From NCBI GenBank assembly GCA_029204045.2, contig CM055081.1:6256192-6320191 (forward strand): 64,000 bases of DNA, in the 5' to 3' direction. Below the pieces are notes generated by a model. That model saw nothing but the letters and a program-made list of their open reading frames with translations, was not told where the DNA came from and made no database searches. The number at the start of each line of letters is the position of its first letter. Positions within the stretch are counted from its first letter, which is position 1. Of this stretch, positions 45,734-59,655 are shown piece after piece. The position numbers and the translations under genes were made by a program. This DNA comes from Tillandsia leiboldiana (Eukaryota > Streptophyta > Magnoliopsida > Poales > Bromeliaceae).

Positions 45734-45736
<3 letters not shown>

Positions 45737-45970
45737 CGGCTGGAATACTATCGATAGCACAAAGCAATTGGTGCTACCAAATTTTCAGCCTTTGTATGAA
45801 ATGATGTGCGGTTGGGATTATAGTGGTCCCCTAGAATTTTTACCTATTCAACTAACCACCCAGCAAACCCTAATGGACCACTATCATCCTAACCGCACAT
45901 TCTTTAATTCAAGGGCTAAAAAATTGGTAGCACCAATGGCTTAGTGCTATCAATAGTATTACAGCCTAAT

Positions 45971-45971
<1 letters not shown>
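45734..45971. mobile_element. MITE family C, copy 4
   Basis: GTCCGGCTGGAATACTATCG at the left and TCAATAGTATTACAGCCTAA at the right, with the core GATGTGCGGTTGGGATTATA. It is flanked by (GA)n on the left and (CA)n on the right (45974-46016). Confidence 0.83.
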
Positions 45972-46019
<48 letters not shown>

Positions 46020-46545
46020 AGAGAGTTGAGCCGAAATTCTATCACTATCAGTAGCAAACGGATTCCGTTGTCATCCATTTATTTTTAATGATCGATGAAG
46101 CTTTCAAATTGACGATCGGTACCGTTGAATATGATCTAGACAGCAGAAAGTAGAAATCAATTTTTAATTTGTTTTGACATCATTGACCTAATAATCAAAA
46201 AGGTTAAAAAATTTATAAGTTTAATAATAAATATGAATCTTTTACTTGTTTAACGATGCAAAAAAATATAAATTAATTAAATTTTGGTTAAAAAAATTTT
46301 AAATTTTTTTAAAACAAGATCTATGTTCTCAATTTTAATTACAAGACTCCTACAACTGAAAAATATTTATTTTCAGTCGTTCACTTTTGTGTCCACTAGA
46401 TGGACAAGAAAAAATATCAAAAAAGTATAAAATTTAAATTCTAGATAGTTTAAATAATCTAGATAATATTTAATAGGGTGGATCGTAGTTTGCAAACCTT
46501 CATCATCGAAAACAAACAAACAAATAAATAAATAAATATATATAT
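46020..46545. mobile_element. MITE family E-like relative
   Basis: It carries paired internal segments around GACGATCGGTACCGTTGAAT and the later ATCGTAGTTTGCAAACC, like the element at 57700-58235. The ends are unclear beside simple repeats. Confidence 0.5.
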
Positions 46546-46551
46546 ATATAT

Positions 46552-46704
46552 ACACCCCGAAGGGGTGTACATCCTGCATCTCCACCTCTTTAAGGGTGGC
46601 GATATTTTTTAGAGGTCACATCAAGTGACCCCTCATCACACCTCCATCCTTAGATGGGTGGGGATGTGAAATGTACACCCCTTACGGGTGTACACTTAGA
46701 GTTT

Positions 46705-46707
<3 letters not shown>
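46552..46707. mobile_element. MITE family A, diverged copy 5
   Basis: The arms ACACCCCGAAGGGGTGTACA and TGTACACCCCTTACGGGTGT and the centre GGTCACATCAAGTGACC identify family A, but outer ends are lost or altered (right end ...TAGAGTTTCCC). It is bounded by TA repeats. Confidence 0.75.

Positions 46708-46778
<71 letters not shown>
46708..46778. repeat. (TA)n microsatellite
   Basis: About 71 bp of TA joining MITE A and MITE C, followed by (GA)n. Confidence 0.96.
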
Positions 46779-46783
<5 letters not shown>

Positions 46784-46795
46784 GAGAGAGAGAGA

Positions 46796-47017
46796 GCTAG
46801 GCTAGAATACTATTAATAGTACCAAGTCATTAGTGATTTTAAGTTTTTAACCCTAGATTAAAAGATGTGTGGTTGAGATGATAGGGGGCCCCTTAGGTTT
46901 AATGATGATTGGGGAAATAGTAAAATTTAACGGGTGAAAATAATCAAAGGGATTGATCTAAGGGTAAAAAACTTGATAGCACCAATAACTTGGTACTATT
47001 AATAGTATAGTAGTCGG

Positions 47018-47022
<5 letters not shown>
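46796..47022. mobile_element. MITE family C, variant copy 5
   Basis: CTAGGCTAGAATACTATTAA at the left and ATTAATAGTATAGTAGTCGG at the right, with the core GATGTGTGGTTGAGATGATA. A similar variant follows at 47097 across a (TA)n array. Confidence 0.8.

Positions 47023-47096
<74 letters not shown>
47023..47096. repeat. (TA)n microsatellite
   Basis: About 74 bp of TA between two family C variants. Confidence 0.96.
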
Positions 47097-47099
<3 letters not shown>

Positions 47100-47323
47100 C
47101 TAGGCTGGAATACTATTAATAGCACCAGGTCATTGGTACTATTAAGTTTTTAACTTTTAGATTAAAAGATGTGTGGTTTAGATGATAGTGGGTCCCTTGG
47201 ATTTAATGGGTGGTTGGAAAAATAGTAAAATCTAACGGGTGAATATGATTAAAGAGCTTGATCTAAGGGTAGAAAACTTGATAGCACCAAATGCTTTGTG
47301 CTATCGATAGTATAGTAGCCGGA

Positions 47324-47326
<3 letters not shown>
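47097..47326. mobile_element. MITE family C, variant copy 6
   Basis: CTAGGCTGGAATACTATTAA at the left and ATCGATAGTATAGTAGCCGG at the right. Very similar to 46796-47022. It is followed by (CT)n and (TA)n. Confidence 0.8.
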
Positions 47327-47400
<74 letters not shown>

Positions 47401-47403
<3 letters not shown>

Positions 47404-47606
47404 GAGCTTATATACTTTCAAAAGCACAAGCCCAACTATTCATGTGAATTTTTTACCATTGAATTTGCATTAAGATTTGTGCTATTGTAAAGTCAACTAA
47501 AGAGAGAAAGAAAAAGTAATTAACACAAATCTCAATGCAAATCCAATGGTAAAAAATTCACAAGCATATTTGGGCTTGTACTTTTGAAAGTATATAAGCC
47601 TTACTT
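47401..47606. mobile_element. MITE family D, copy 3
   Basis: GTAGAGCTTATATACTTTCA at the left and TTGAAAGTATATAAGCCTTAC at the right. The inner pair is TTTTTTACCATTGAATTTGC against GCAAATCCAATGGTAAAAAA. Flanks are (TA)n and (CT)n. Confidence 0.83.
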
Positions 47607-47629
47607 CTCTCTCTCTCTCTCTCTCTCAC

Positions 47630-47684
<55 letters not shown>

Positions 47685-47689
47685 CAGAG

Positions 47690-47790
47690 TACAACACTTG
47701 AAAATCGAGACGTGGGCAGACCGCCACATGCACAGGGAATCCTCTGTCCACTTGGACAGAGTCTCCCCTGTACATACTCGGCTAGGCTAA
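47690..47790 (-). pseudogene. Gag-like start fragment of a Ty3/gypsy element
   Basis: The minus strand contains TACAGGGGAGACTCTGTCC, close to the gag segment at about 52360-52400 (TACAGGGGAGGTTCTGTCC) in one frame (YRGDSVQVD against YRGGSVRVN). The rest is cut off at the (TA)n tract ending 47683. The match is short, so it is tentative. Confidence 0.4.
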
Positions 47791-50700
47791 TGCAGTAATA
47801 CAATCAGAGGCGACATAACAACAACTAAGCATGAACTAATACATCACAACATACATGTCATAATCCAACAACTCCAAGAGAATAAAACAGACTAGTGTCA
47901 TAATGCTGAACTAAAAAGGTAGGGTGCTGGTAACTATAGTCGATAACAGGGTCGACTCTACCGTGACAGCTCACTTGATCATCCCAATCTCTCAGCACCC
48001 GACTGACCTAAAAAATAGTCACCCATGAAGTGTGAGATACAATAAAGATGTATCCCAGTGGGCACGACGGGCTGAGAAATAGAGAAATAGCAAATCGTAC
48101 CTACTGGATACAATAATAAGCGGAAAACAAGCTATACGGGGAACTTCGCTGTAGTCCCGGGATCTTCCAGAATTTTCGAAAATCCGCCAATCAACCAACT
48201 TTGGTCCAAACAGAGCCTGCAGGTCTCTGAATCTAACGAAACTTGACGTGTTGCCTCAGAACGTTTCACTGAAGACGTTCAGGCACTCAAACTCCACTGG
48301 GTGCGACTCTGTACCCAAACGGTGTCATAAATATTAAGACGCCCCGAAAAAGCCGATTTCGGCTCCGAAAGTCGCCAACGCTAAACCGAAGTCACTGGAC
48401 CAGCCAGGACAGCGTCGGAAACAGCCAGGGACATCTGGCACCCATAAATAATCACCATAATTTATCGAATTGCGTGATTTCACAACGAATGCCGATAAAC
48501 CGACGATTTTGCCGATTTACGGTTCAGAATCCAATTTTCACTCAATGAAAGCCGTCGGATCTCCAACAAAGGGTTTAGAGATCATGGGCACACATCCTAA
48601 AACAGCCCATGAGGCTACAATTGCAATCAGACCTTTAGGATTTCACAAAACTGCATAAAAGCATGCATTTCATTTCTGAATGCTTTTGAACTGAACCGAG
48701 GCCACCAGTAGGTGGGCGTCGACGTACTGAACGCCGTGCTCACCATTTGGGAGCAGCGTGGAACCCGATGACAACTTCAGGTCAACAACTACTATGCAAA
48801 TAAGCTCAAATTGCCAATTTTCACATTTACACTTGACCAAACACAAATTTAGGATAAGCATCATGCTCTGTAGGTCGAGAGGACTCAGAGGCTCACCTTG
48901 GTGCCTCCCCATAGCTGTTGGATCAACAAATAGAGCCACAATGCTCCAGGGAGCTTGTCTAGCTTACACCAACCAATCCCAACAGTCCAAGTTTGAACTA
49001 GAGTGAGCATCAAGCTCAGGGGATGGTAAGAACATAGAGGCTTGTCCTAATGAAGCAGGAAAACTGCTGGAGCAACACAAATAACAACCTAGCCTAGGCT
49101 AGGGCTTAGCATGCTAAAGCTAACTATCCCCTCAGTCATTTTCCAAAATGAGATGAGCAGCAAGCTCAAAGGACAGAGGGAAGTCGAATGCTCACCATCC
49201 AAGGGTAGCTGGCCGACATGAGCAGCCGCCGGAGCAAGCTCGGCAATGGGCACTTGCACACCATGGCCAAGAACACAGAACTAGTGTTCTGGAGCAGAGC
49301 TTGGGCAAGCATGGCTTCTACCCACTTGCAGGCACTACCAGGAACCATGCCAGGTCGGGCGTGGGCGCGCGGAGACGGCGGATGGCCGGGGACAGGCCAT
49401 GCGGCCAAGCTTGAAGTCCATTAATGGTGGATTTCCTTGCACGTGTTCTCAGGTCCATGCACAGGTCCATGTCACTTCTCCTTGCTGCAAGGGAGCTTGC
49501 GGGTGCGGTGGCCGGCAGCGGCGGGCGGCGGATGGCCGGCGGTCATCATTGCGGCCAATTGAGCACCAACAATGGTGAAGCCGCAAACAGGGGCCACATG
49601 TTGTATGCAAATGCATGCATAGGACTATTTCAACCTTGTGAAGGTTTCTGGGTGCATGGCCGGCGGTGAGAAGCGGCGCTGGTGCCGAAACCGGAGCAGC
49701 AAGCTCGGCCAAAGCAATAATAGTCCAAAACTAGGGTTGAGGCCTGCGACTTCTAGGCTGAACCATTTCCAACCAAACTTGGTGGAGATGATCCAGGGAT
49801 CCTACAGAAGATTCCCATCATCTTGATTCAAGGCCCGAGCCGCCGGATGTTGCGTATAGCCGCGGCGGAGCTATTCTAGGTTTCCGAGCTATCGCCGGCA
49901 ACCCGGCGCCTCCCCGAGGTCGTGGCTCCTCCAGAAGCATCCTCAGGAGGTGAGGGAGAGAATGGGTATGTCTAGGTTGTAAGAAAAACCGAAACAATGC
50001 AAGACTCACCTTGGCCGAAGTTGGAGAAGATAGGTAGAAGCCGGTTCACCCCTCCCAGCATCGCGCGGCCACGACAGTGAACGGTATCACCTAGGCTCAG
50101 CTTCTGGAGGTAGAAGACGACTGTAGAGAGGTCTAGGCACAAGTCCAAAGGTTTTGGTGTGCTTCTTCTGCCTCACACCCGAGTTCAATTAGTTTCCTTG
50201 ATACTTCTTGCTTTTCCGGCAAGCAGATGCGGCGGCCGGCGGCACTGGGACTTTGGGAAGGTGGCAGAGGAGAGCAATGACACTTTGCTAGAGGTTGAAC
50301 ACAACAAAACTCGATATGAAAGCTTCTTCTCCAAGCTTCCACTTCGGTTGCATACAAGTAAAGAGCTTCTTCACCCACTCTGAGCCACACCAATGGAGAA
50401 GATGCTTCTCGATCATGGGCTCGTGGCAGAGGAGAGTGGAGATCGTGGGAGAGCAGTTATAACTCCCCCCTCACACTCTACACTAGTGTTAAGTGAAGTG
50501 TAGTATAACTTATTATGTAATATTTGCAATTTAGTCCTCCAATTCAACACCACTCACTCTTGGGTCCTCACTGTAGCACAACAATGCATAGAAGACCCTC
50601 TCAAAGAATTACCTCACAATTTGATCTATAAAATAATAGGTTTATTCACAAAATACCCCTCTTTTTTCTATTTTTCATGCTTTTCGAGACACTACAGTTG

Positions 50701-51293
50701 TCAAATCGAAAAACAGACGCCACCACGACGTCCGGCTCGACGAAACCTATCGACTGGTGATCTTGGTTCATCAAGTTCGATCATCTACAAATTCGAAATC
50801 TATCTAATACAGTGGATTAATACTGTGTGGCATGCATTTCGAGGACTTAGGGTCGTCAAACACACATTCCGTCAGCGCCACTGCGCTCAGAACGATGAAA
50901 CCATTTGGATCGACTATTCAGACCGTCAGAGTCGGACTCCAGACGACTGATCGGCAGACGTTGACCAACGGGGGATTTAAATCAGAGGTTACTATTCATA
51001 ATTACTATTCACTTAAGTTGTGGGCCCCATTTTACTCTTCGCTGGTTTTGAGATGAGCCGACCGTCAAATCGAAAATCGGTTTGCACCATTTTTAATCAA
51101 TTCGACGAGATGGTTCCACTGGTGATTTTAGTTTTTCGAGATCAGACCCGGATCTGTAAATCGGGGAACGATTTTTCAAAAACGGTGCAATTTGCACTCC
51201 AGTATACCTACAACTCAGGTTTTCCTTTGTATTTCAGACTCAATTCACATTTGAATTTCCTCAAATTCAAATTTAAATTTCTCTGGTACTATA
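47791..51293 (-). mobile_element. Noncoding LTR/leader of a gypsy-type element
   Basis: A GC-variable, noncoding mosaic with no MITE or gene. On the minus strand its right edge follows AATAAGGAGGGGG, a good polypurine tract, and starts TAATATAGTACCAGAG, which resembles an LTR start with an altered TG. Repeated GCCGG-rich motifs occur at 49215-49920. Another possible LTR start, TGTAGTGTCTCG, lies at about 50697. Internal boundaries cannot be fixed from one copy. Confidence 0.45.
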
Positions 51294-51340
51294 TTACCCC
51301 CTCCTTATTAGAAGATTCGTCCCCGAAACTTAACTATAGT
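51294..51340 (-). other. Gypsy pol end and polypurine tract
   Basis: The minus strand reads AGTTTCGGGGACGAATCTTC and then TAATAAGGAGGGGG. That phrase is typical of the 3' end of Ty3/gypsy pol and the following polypurine tract just before the 3' LTR. Almost all of pol between here and gag (51570) is missing. Confidence 0.6.
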
Positions 51341-51569
51341 ACGACATCGAACAGTCCACTAACATAGGATGCCGGTCTAAAATATATACACGGCGACAAT
51401 CAGTCGTTGAACAACTATATTGTCCAACTCAACCCTAGTGACAATTAGTCACATGACACAATAGAAAACTGTAAAGGTTCAGTATAATATCAAGGAAATT
51501 GCATAACTTAAAGCTTACCACTTTGCAACATACCTGTAAGGTCTACGACTGGTGGATCATCCGGAGTAG

Positions 51570-52480
51570 TCAAAGCATACACTCGACCTCCAGAACTCTA
51601 ATGCGGTCCATCTGACTGATGAGTAGGTGCAGAACTCTGCCGTCGGGAAGAAACGGCTGGTGCAGAAACGGTGGACGGAGCTGGTGTAGGTCCTTGAGAG
51701 CAGTTAGCGATGACATGCCCGGCCTGGCCACACCTGAAGCAACGGCCATGGCGCTGCTCACAAGAAATACCCCGATGTGGTCCACAACAAAACACACAAG
51801 GTCATGGAGTCCGCTGCTGACTGGCAGCAGAAGTGCTCGTAGCCTGATCCTGACGTCGAAGGTATCTGGGTGGTTTCCCGCTGCTTGAGGATCCACCCCC
51901 GTCTCCAGAAAATGATCACTTCTTTCCCTTGCCTTTCTCTGTGGCCTGTCGCTCAGCACGGACGACCATGAATCAGCCTCGACAGATAAGGCACGCTCCA
52001 CACAGTCACGAAAGACCTGAAGGTCCAAGGAGGAGAGGAGTTGGCGGATCTCTGGTTGTAGTCCCTGAGAGAAGAGTCGGATCTTGCACCGCGCATTCCG
52101 CACAGCCTGCGGAATCAAGGCACATATGCGGGAGAACTCCCGCTCATACTCTTTGACTGAGCGGTCCCCCTGGTGCATACTCTCCAACTCCCGCTCTAAC
52201 TGCTCCTCGACGGTGTCGCTCGGGTAGCGGTGATAGACCGCATCCTTGAACTCCTGCCACGGGGTTCAGGACATCCCCCATACTGCTCTCGAAGCAACTC
52301 TCTCCACCACTGCTCAGCCCCTGCATCGAGGCAATGAGCGGCCAAATAATGCACATACCTTCTGTTCACACGGACAGAACCTCCCCTGTATTTGTACGGC
52401 GTCACACACAATACAGTTTCACAACCACCAATTCCCACTCACACACATACAGTACATTCACAAAGGATGCACATACAGCT
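51570..52480 (-). pseudogene. Ty3/gypsy gag remnant
   Basis: Minus-strand frames, broken by at least two frameshifts, encode a retrotransposon capsid: HYLAAHCLDAGAEQWWREL, then SMHQGDRSVKEYEREFSRI, then LFSQGLQPEIRQLLSS. A CCHC zinc knuckle follows (CFRCGQAGHVIANC; C-X2-C-X4-H-X4-C) near 51720. The order matches gag of chromovirus-type elements. No protease, RT or integrase follows. The shifts near 52190 and 51800 show it is dead. Confidence 0.88.
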
Positions 52481-55286
52481 GAATGATCCTTAATTATGAT
52501 GCTTTAATACTCTATAGTGCCCTTACCGCAGATGATGCAATGCATAGGTCATCAAGCATTCATATCCTTTTGAAAGAGTTTCCCATACGGAAGTATTATT
52601 TAAAATCTACTAATGCAATGAAAATTAAAACCCTTTTCAAAACGGTTTTCCACACGAAAACATAATCTTTTGAAAATCGACTACCACGAGGGATAGAAAA
52701 CGTTTTGCATAAAACCACGATATCACAATAACAAGAATTCACTTCTTAAACCAATCAAACAGTCAGATATAAACTGAACCACCACGACTCTAAACCCATC
52801 GACAAGTAATGAAGGGTAAAAAGAAAAACTGAACAAAAATCTTGGGACTGCTAAGCTCTCTAGCTATGTTGTCGCCTCACATACCGTCCCGACCGTCACC
52901 TCCCGCAATAATGAGAAACCAGCAAGGGCCTCCTAGTGGGTACTGCAAGCCGACGAAAGCAAGCTATACTCACTGACAAACGAAAGAGAACAAACGACTA
53001 CAAGGTATCGCAAGGTCAGATCTAGTATTAATGAAAGAAAGCATAACAATGAACAGGTAAACGAATACAGTAGTAAGAGAATATATCAAACAATAATATC
53101 AGAATAATCGCTACTGTAAGCTAGAAAGATACTAATAACTAGAAACAACCGACGATAAATAAGTACAACCACAATCAAGACTAGAAGAAACTACAACTAC
53201 CAATCAATACATGAGTATCCGCTACTGTAGAGAATAACAAATACAATAATGCATCAAACCGATGAAATAGTCCAAATCACCCAATCATGAGCCATATTGG
53301 TCTAAAGACCTCAGGCGAAACCACTATCGCTCTCCCTGGCATATAACCCTAGTAGGGTCCACATAGGGCTCACGGGTTGGAAGTACGACCACATTTTCGC
53401 AAAAGAACACCCTCTTACAGTAGATCAGACTGCTGGTGTACGTGAAATGCACTCTGAGCTGTGGCGATCAATGCAAAATACTCAATGGCTAACTGTCGGC
53501 AAGTAGCCGAGATAGAATCAACAAGGAATCACTGACCGAAACCAACAAGTCACATCACGGGTCTCACTATATCACCGACCAATCCAGTCCACTATTCCCG
53601 AAGGAATGTCACAGTGTCACCAACCAATCAAGTCCAGATAATCCAAATATCATGCAATCGATACGAGATGTAAACAATCACGAAGTCACCAAATCATGCT
53701 ATGTCTCAGGATCTTGTGCTATAAACATATTATAGGAACTCTAGCAATCACAGAATACCGCTCTATTTCTAGGTCATGATGCAAATAGGAAAGTAGAGCA
53801 AATATGAACGAAGTGTGTAGTGCTCAATATGCAAAGTGTGTAATCAAGAAAGAAAACACGGGGGAAGGAATGTCACTGAGCATGCACCACTGAACCAACT
53901 CCGGATCGAAGTACCCACCTGAAGTCCGATGAAGCACCTAACGCCAAAAGTGATGCAACTAGCCACCTGCACCAAAAATTCCCGCGCTTCAGAACTCAAC
54001 AAACACCATAGCCTGACAGGTCTCGACGTTCTGAAGGCGATGCTCACTGTCCGGAGCGAAAACGGGCACCGGAGAGCGCGCCGGGGAAAGCCGAACCTCA
54101 AAATCCATTATTGCCGGGGGCGGCACAGTCAAACACGCAAACCGGGGCGCGGGCTGCGTGCTGGCTGCACACAGGAACGGTGCACAAAACGAAACAGCAC
54201 GCAAAACGAAGCGGCCCACAAAATGGGACGGCACGCAACACGGAGCAGCTTGTAGGCAGCAATAGCTTGTAAGCAACGCGCTCGGGCGGCGCGCATGCTG
54301 GGCGACGCGCAAGTAGCGTGCTAGCTGTGCGCGGCGCGGGCTGGGGCAACGCGCAATGCGGCTAGGCAAGGTGCGGCGCGTTGGCTGGCAGTAGGTGCGC
54401 GTGGCCAGGCAGCAGGGCGCGAGGCCAGCAGGGAGCAGCAGTAGGCGCGTAGACAGACAAGCAGCGCGCGGGCTGGGCGCTGTCGAGGCAGGGTCGCGGC
54501 GCGGGGTGTGCGGGCGCGCAGTCGCTAGGGCAGCAGAAAGAGGGCGCCCAGATCTGGAGGTGGGAGCCCAGGTGCCTGCCTCCACGGTTTCGACGACGGC
54601 GGCTACGAGAAAGAATATGTGATTTGGTTTTAGGGCAAAGGGATTAGGGAAAGAAAAAGGGTTTTTCCCTTTTTGGGTAAAAAAAATCTCTAATCCTCTT
54701 AAAAAATCTTTTGTAAAAATCCCCTTTTTTTTACTCCAAAAAAATTTCATTCGAAAATCCAAATTCGAAATTTTGAATCCCCAAAATCCTCGAAAGACGT
54801 GCCTAAAGCCGAACCGCTTCAAGATGACCGATTCACGAATCTCGATGCATAAAATACCGCAACTGTCCCGAAATTACCAAAATTCGCACTTTCAGTCCGC
54901 TAATCCCGCAAAATATGCAGATCCGAGAGATCCGGATTTGAAATCCGATCGCACCACCGCGTTCAGTTCAATGACACCATCAAAGTGACGATCTTCTTTT
55001 CCGAAAATCTCGCCAGATTCAAAAGTTGGTCATTTTCCGGAGAAAAATCCGATTCCCGCAATTTTTTCGTCGAACTCCGTTTTTCACGCTTTTTGGTGCA
55101 ACCAGCACAGCGAATTCAAAAACGGACTTGACCACTCCCTCAGCGATGCTTCACTAATAAACCCGTGAAGAACAAATCTAGAATTTAACCCTCAAAGTGC
55201 TGAAACTAATACCCTCTTTAGATTCCCGGGATTAATTCCGGACTTTAACTTAAATTCCGAAATCCAAAATTTACGGTTCCCTACAG
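52481..55286 (-). mobile_element. Leader and LTR of the gag-bearing gypsy element
   Basis: On the minus strand the right edge reads TGTAGGGAACCGTAAATTTT, a plausible LTR start. Leftward runs a noncoding, partly very GC-rich stretch (54050-54600, with many GCGCGGGCTGGGC-like units) and then AT-moderate leader sequence up to gag. I could not find a clear tRNA primer site or the LTR's inner end. A 277-codon open frame at 53989-54822 (minus) lies in the GC-rich repeat and shows no domain. Confidence 0.55.
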
Positions 55287-55429
55287 GTAGTTAGTGGAAT
55301 AGCATAATCTAAGGGGTGGAATTAGTGAAAAGGTTAGATCTAACGGTGAAAAACTTACAAGCACCAAATGTTTGGTACTTTTACAAGCATATATATATAT
55401 ATATATATATATAGAGTTGGGTTGGAATG

Positions 55430-55646
55430 CTATTGATAGCACCAGCGCAATTTTGCCACCCATTTTGTAGCCCTTGGATCGCATTGAGATTCGTGGAGGC
55501 TCTTTAATGAAAAAAAGAGAAAAGAAAAAGTAAAAAGTAAAAAGTTCTTCTTTTTAATTAAAGAGCTTGCACGAATCTCAATGCGATTCAAGGGCTACAA
55601 AATAGGTGGCAAAGTTAGACTGGTGCTATCAATAGCATTCCAGCAC

Positions 55647-55652
<6 letters not shown>
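55430..55652. mobile_element. Small inverted-repeat element (family I)
   Basis: Mirrored arms: TGGAATGCTATTGATAGCAC at the left and GGTGCTATCAATAGCATTCC at the right, with inner pair GCCCTTGGATCGCATTGAGA against TCTCAATGCGATTCAAGGGC. About 200 bp, noncoding, between (TA)n tracts. Confidence 0.8.

Positions 55653-55714
<62 letters not shown>
55652..55714. repeat. (TA)n microsatellite
   Basis: About 63 bp of TA. In this cluster other long arrays are 55920-55966, 56177-56264, 56500-56559, 56797-56892, 57089-57195, 57417-57446, 58270-58343, 58525-58597, 58876-58916, 59484-59564 and 60567-60604. Confidence 0.96.
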
Positions 55715-55716
<2 letters not shown>

Positions 55717-55916
55717 TAGAGCTTATATAATTTCAAAAGCACAAGCCCAACTATGCTTGTGATTTTTTTACCATCGAATTTGCATTGAGATCCGTGCTAT
55801 TGTACTTTTTTTTCTCTTTCTTTAGTTGACTTTATAATAGCACAGATCTCAAAGCAATCCAATAAAAAAATCACAAACATAGTTGGACTTGTGCTTTTGA
55901 AAGAATATAAGCCCTA

Positions 55917-55920
<4 letters not shown>
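55715..55920. mobile_element. MITE family D, copy 4
   Basis: GTAGAGCTTATATAATTTCA at the left and TTGAAAGAATATAAGCCCTAC at the right. First of three D copies in a row (next 55967 and 56290), each separated by (TA)n. Confidence 0.83.
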
Positions 55921-55966
<46 letters not shown>

Positions 55967-55969
<3 letters not shown>

Positions 55970-56176
55970 GAGCTTATATACTTTTAAAATTATAAGCCCA
56001 AATATGCTTATAAATTTATTACCATAGAATTTGCATTGAGATTTGTACTATTGTAAAGTCAACTAAAAATAAAGAAAAAGAAAGTATAATATATAGCACG
56101 GATATCAATACAAATTCAATGGTAAAAAAATCACAAGTATATTTGGGCTTATACTTTTGAAAGTATATAAGCTCTA

Positions 56177-56180
<4 letters not shown>
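55967..56180. mobile_element. MITE family D, copy 5
   Basis: GTAGAGCTTATATACTTTTA at the left and GAAAGTATATAAGCTCTACT at the right. Inner pairs are TTACCATAGAATTTGCATTG and CAATACAAATTCAATGGTAA. Confidence 0.83.
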
Positions 56181-56268
<88 letters not shown>

Positions 56269-56289
56269 AGAGAGAGAGAGAGAGAGAGA

Positions 56290-56498
56290 GTAGAGCTTAT
56301 ATGCTTTTAAAAGCACAAGCACATTCATGCTTGTGAATTTTTTACCATTAGATTTGTATTAGGATTTGTGTTTTTGTAAAGTCAACTAAATAGAGATAAA
56401 GATAAAGTAAAAAAGCACAAATCTCAATACAAATCCAATGGTAAAAAATTCACAAGTATGAATGTGTTTGTGCTTTAAAAAATATATAAGCACTACTC

Positions 56499-56500
<2 letters not shown>
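56290..56500. mobile_element. MITE family D, copy 6
   Basis: GTAGAGCTTATATGCTTTTA at the left and AAATATATAAGCACTACTCT at the right, with inner pairs TTTTTTACCATTAGATTTGT and ACAAATCCAATGGTAAAAAA. Confidence 0.83.
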
Positions 56501-56894
<394 letters not shown>

Positions 56895-57082
56895 AGCAAT
56901 TTGTGCTTGTAAGTTTTTTACGGTTATATCTATTTCTTTGACTAATTTCACCTCTTAAATATGTTATTCCACCAACCACCACTAAACCCAAGGTGTCAAC
57001 TATCATTCTAACCGCACATCTTTTCATTCAAGGGTTAAAAATCTATAAACACTAATGACTTGTATTTTTAAAAACATAAAAC

Positions 57083-57449
<367 letters not shown>

Positions 57450-57452
<3 letters not shown>

Positions 57453-57660
57453 TAGTACCAAGTTATTTGTGCTTATAAGTTTTTAGCCTTTGGATGAAAA
57501 AATGTGTGGTTAGGATGATAGTGGATCTCTTGGGTTAAATAAGTGGTTGGTGGAATATAATAATCTAAGGAATGAAATTAGTCAAATGAGTAAATCTAAT
57601 GGTAGAAAACTTACAAGTACCAATTACTTGGTGCTTGTACAAGCATAGTAGCCGGACTCT
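57450..57660. mobile_element. MITE family C/F-related copy
   Basis: AGTACCAAGTTATTTGTGCT at the left and ACAAGCATAGTAGCCGGACT at the right, with the core AATGTGTGGTTAGGATGATA. The left outer arm is missing. Confidence 0.7.
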
Positions 57661-57699
57661 CTATATATATATAGAGAAAGAGAGAGAAAGAGAGAGAGA

Positions 57700-58599
<900 letters not shown>

Positions 58600-58603
<4 letters not shown>

Positions 58604-58860
58604 AGCTCATATACTTTTAAAAATATCAAGTAATTGGTGCTTATAGATTTTTAACCTTTGGATAAAAAGATGTGTGGTTATGATGATAGTGAGTCGCTTA
58701 GATTAAGTGAGTAGTTGGTAGAATAGAATGGTCTAAATAATGAAATTAGTCAAAAGGGTAGGTCTAACAGTAGGAAAATTGCAAGCACCAATTGCTTTGC
58801 TTGAATAAGCATAGTAGCCAGACTCGCTTTGCTTCAATAAGTATAGTAGCCAAATTCTCT
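58600..58860. mobile_element. MITE C/F-related copy with duplicated end
   Basis: ATATCAAGTAATTGGTGCTT at the left and CTTTGCTTGAATAAGCATAG at the right. The right-end phrase AAGYATAGTAGCCARAYTC occurs twice (58808 and 58838), so the last 30 bp are tandemly duplicated. Confidence 0.68.
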
Positions 58861-58872
58861 CTCTCTCTCTCT

Positions 58873-58919
<47 letters not shown>

Positions 58920-59482
58920 TTTCAAAACATGGAAGATATTATAGGATACAGATTTTGATATACATGAAGCATTTCTCAAATAAATAGGTCCAACATTGAA
59001 TATGCTTTAAGATGATAATTTTAGTTAAGCAGCTGTGGATTGTTCTTGGGAGCCTCTTTTGTTTTTTTTGTGTTACAATAGTTAGGTGTTGAAAGCTTCG
59101 CGAGTCCTTCAAATATATTGAGAGATATCATTCAACGCGGATGTATGACTCTTGAGTCGAAGATAATATTTTCCTCAGGGACTAATTGGTTCATCACAAA
59201 AATGAGAACTTTTAAAAAAAAAAAAAAAATTGATATACGTACACTATTAGACTCGAATATTTATTTTAAGAGTTACAAAAAAAATACTGTAAGTTGTTTT
59301 ATTATTCCATTTTAAAAGATATCCAACGAGATCCTAAATATGCTTATATTTTAGAGCACTTATGGGAATTAAACTGAACCAGAACAGTGAATTAAAATGA
59401 ACATATAAATTCTAGAAGCAAAAGCTAATTCTTTATTGTAAAGGAAAAAAAGAAAAAGAAAAAGTTATTGGAGATTAGAAAA

Positions 59483-59483
<1 letters not shown>

Positions 59484-59564
<81 letters not shown>
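59484..59564. repeat. (TA)n microsatellite
   Basis: About 81 bp of TA repeats. Confidence 0.97.
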
Positions 59565-59568
<4 letters not shown>

Positions 59569-59655
59569 TGAGACGCGAAATTGGTCAAAGTAATGGGTGG
59601 AAATTAGAGAAAGATATCAATGGAAACGGGAGAAAGTTTTAAAATATAAGGAGAA

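Noticed and set aside
49166..50393. Several 60-90-codon frames on both strands
   Set aside because: They lie in GC-rich noncoding LTR-like DNA, overlap each other and show no domain.
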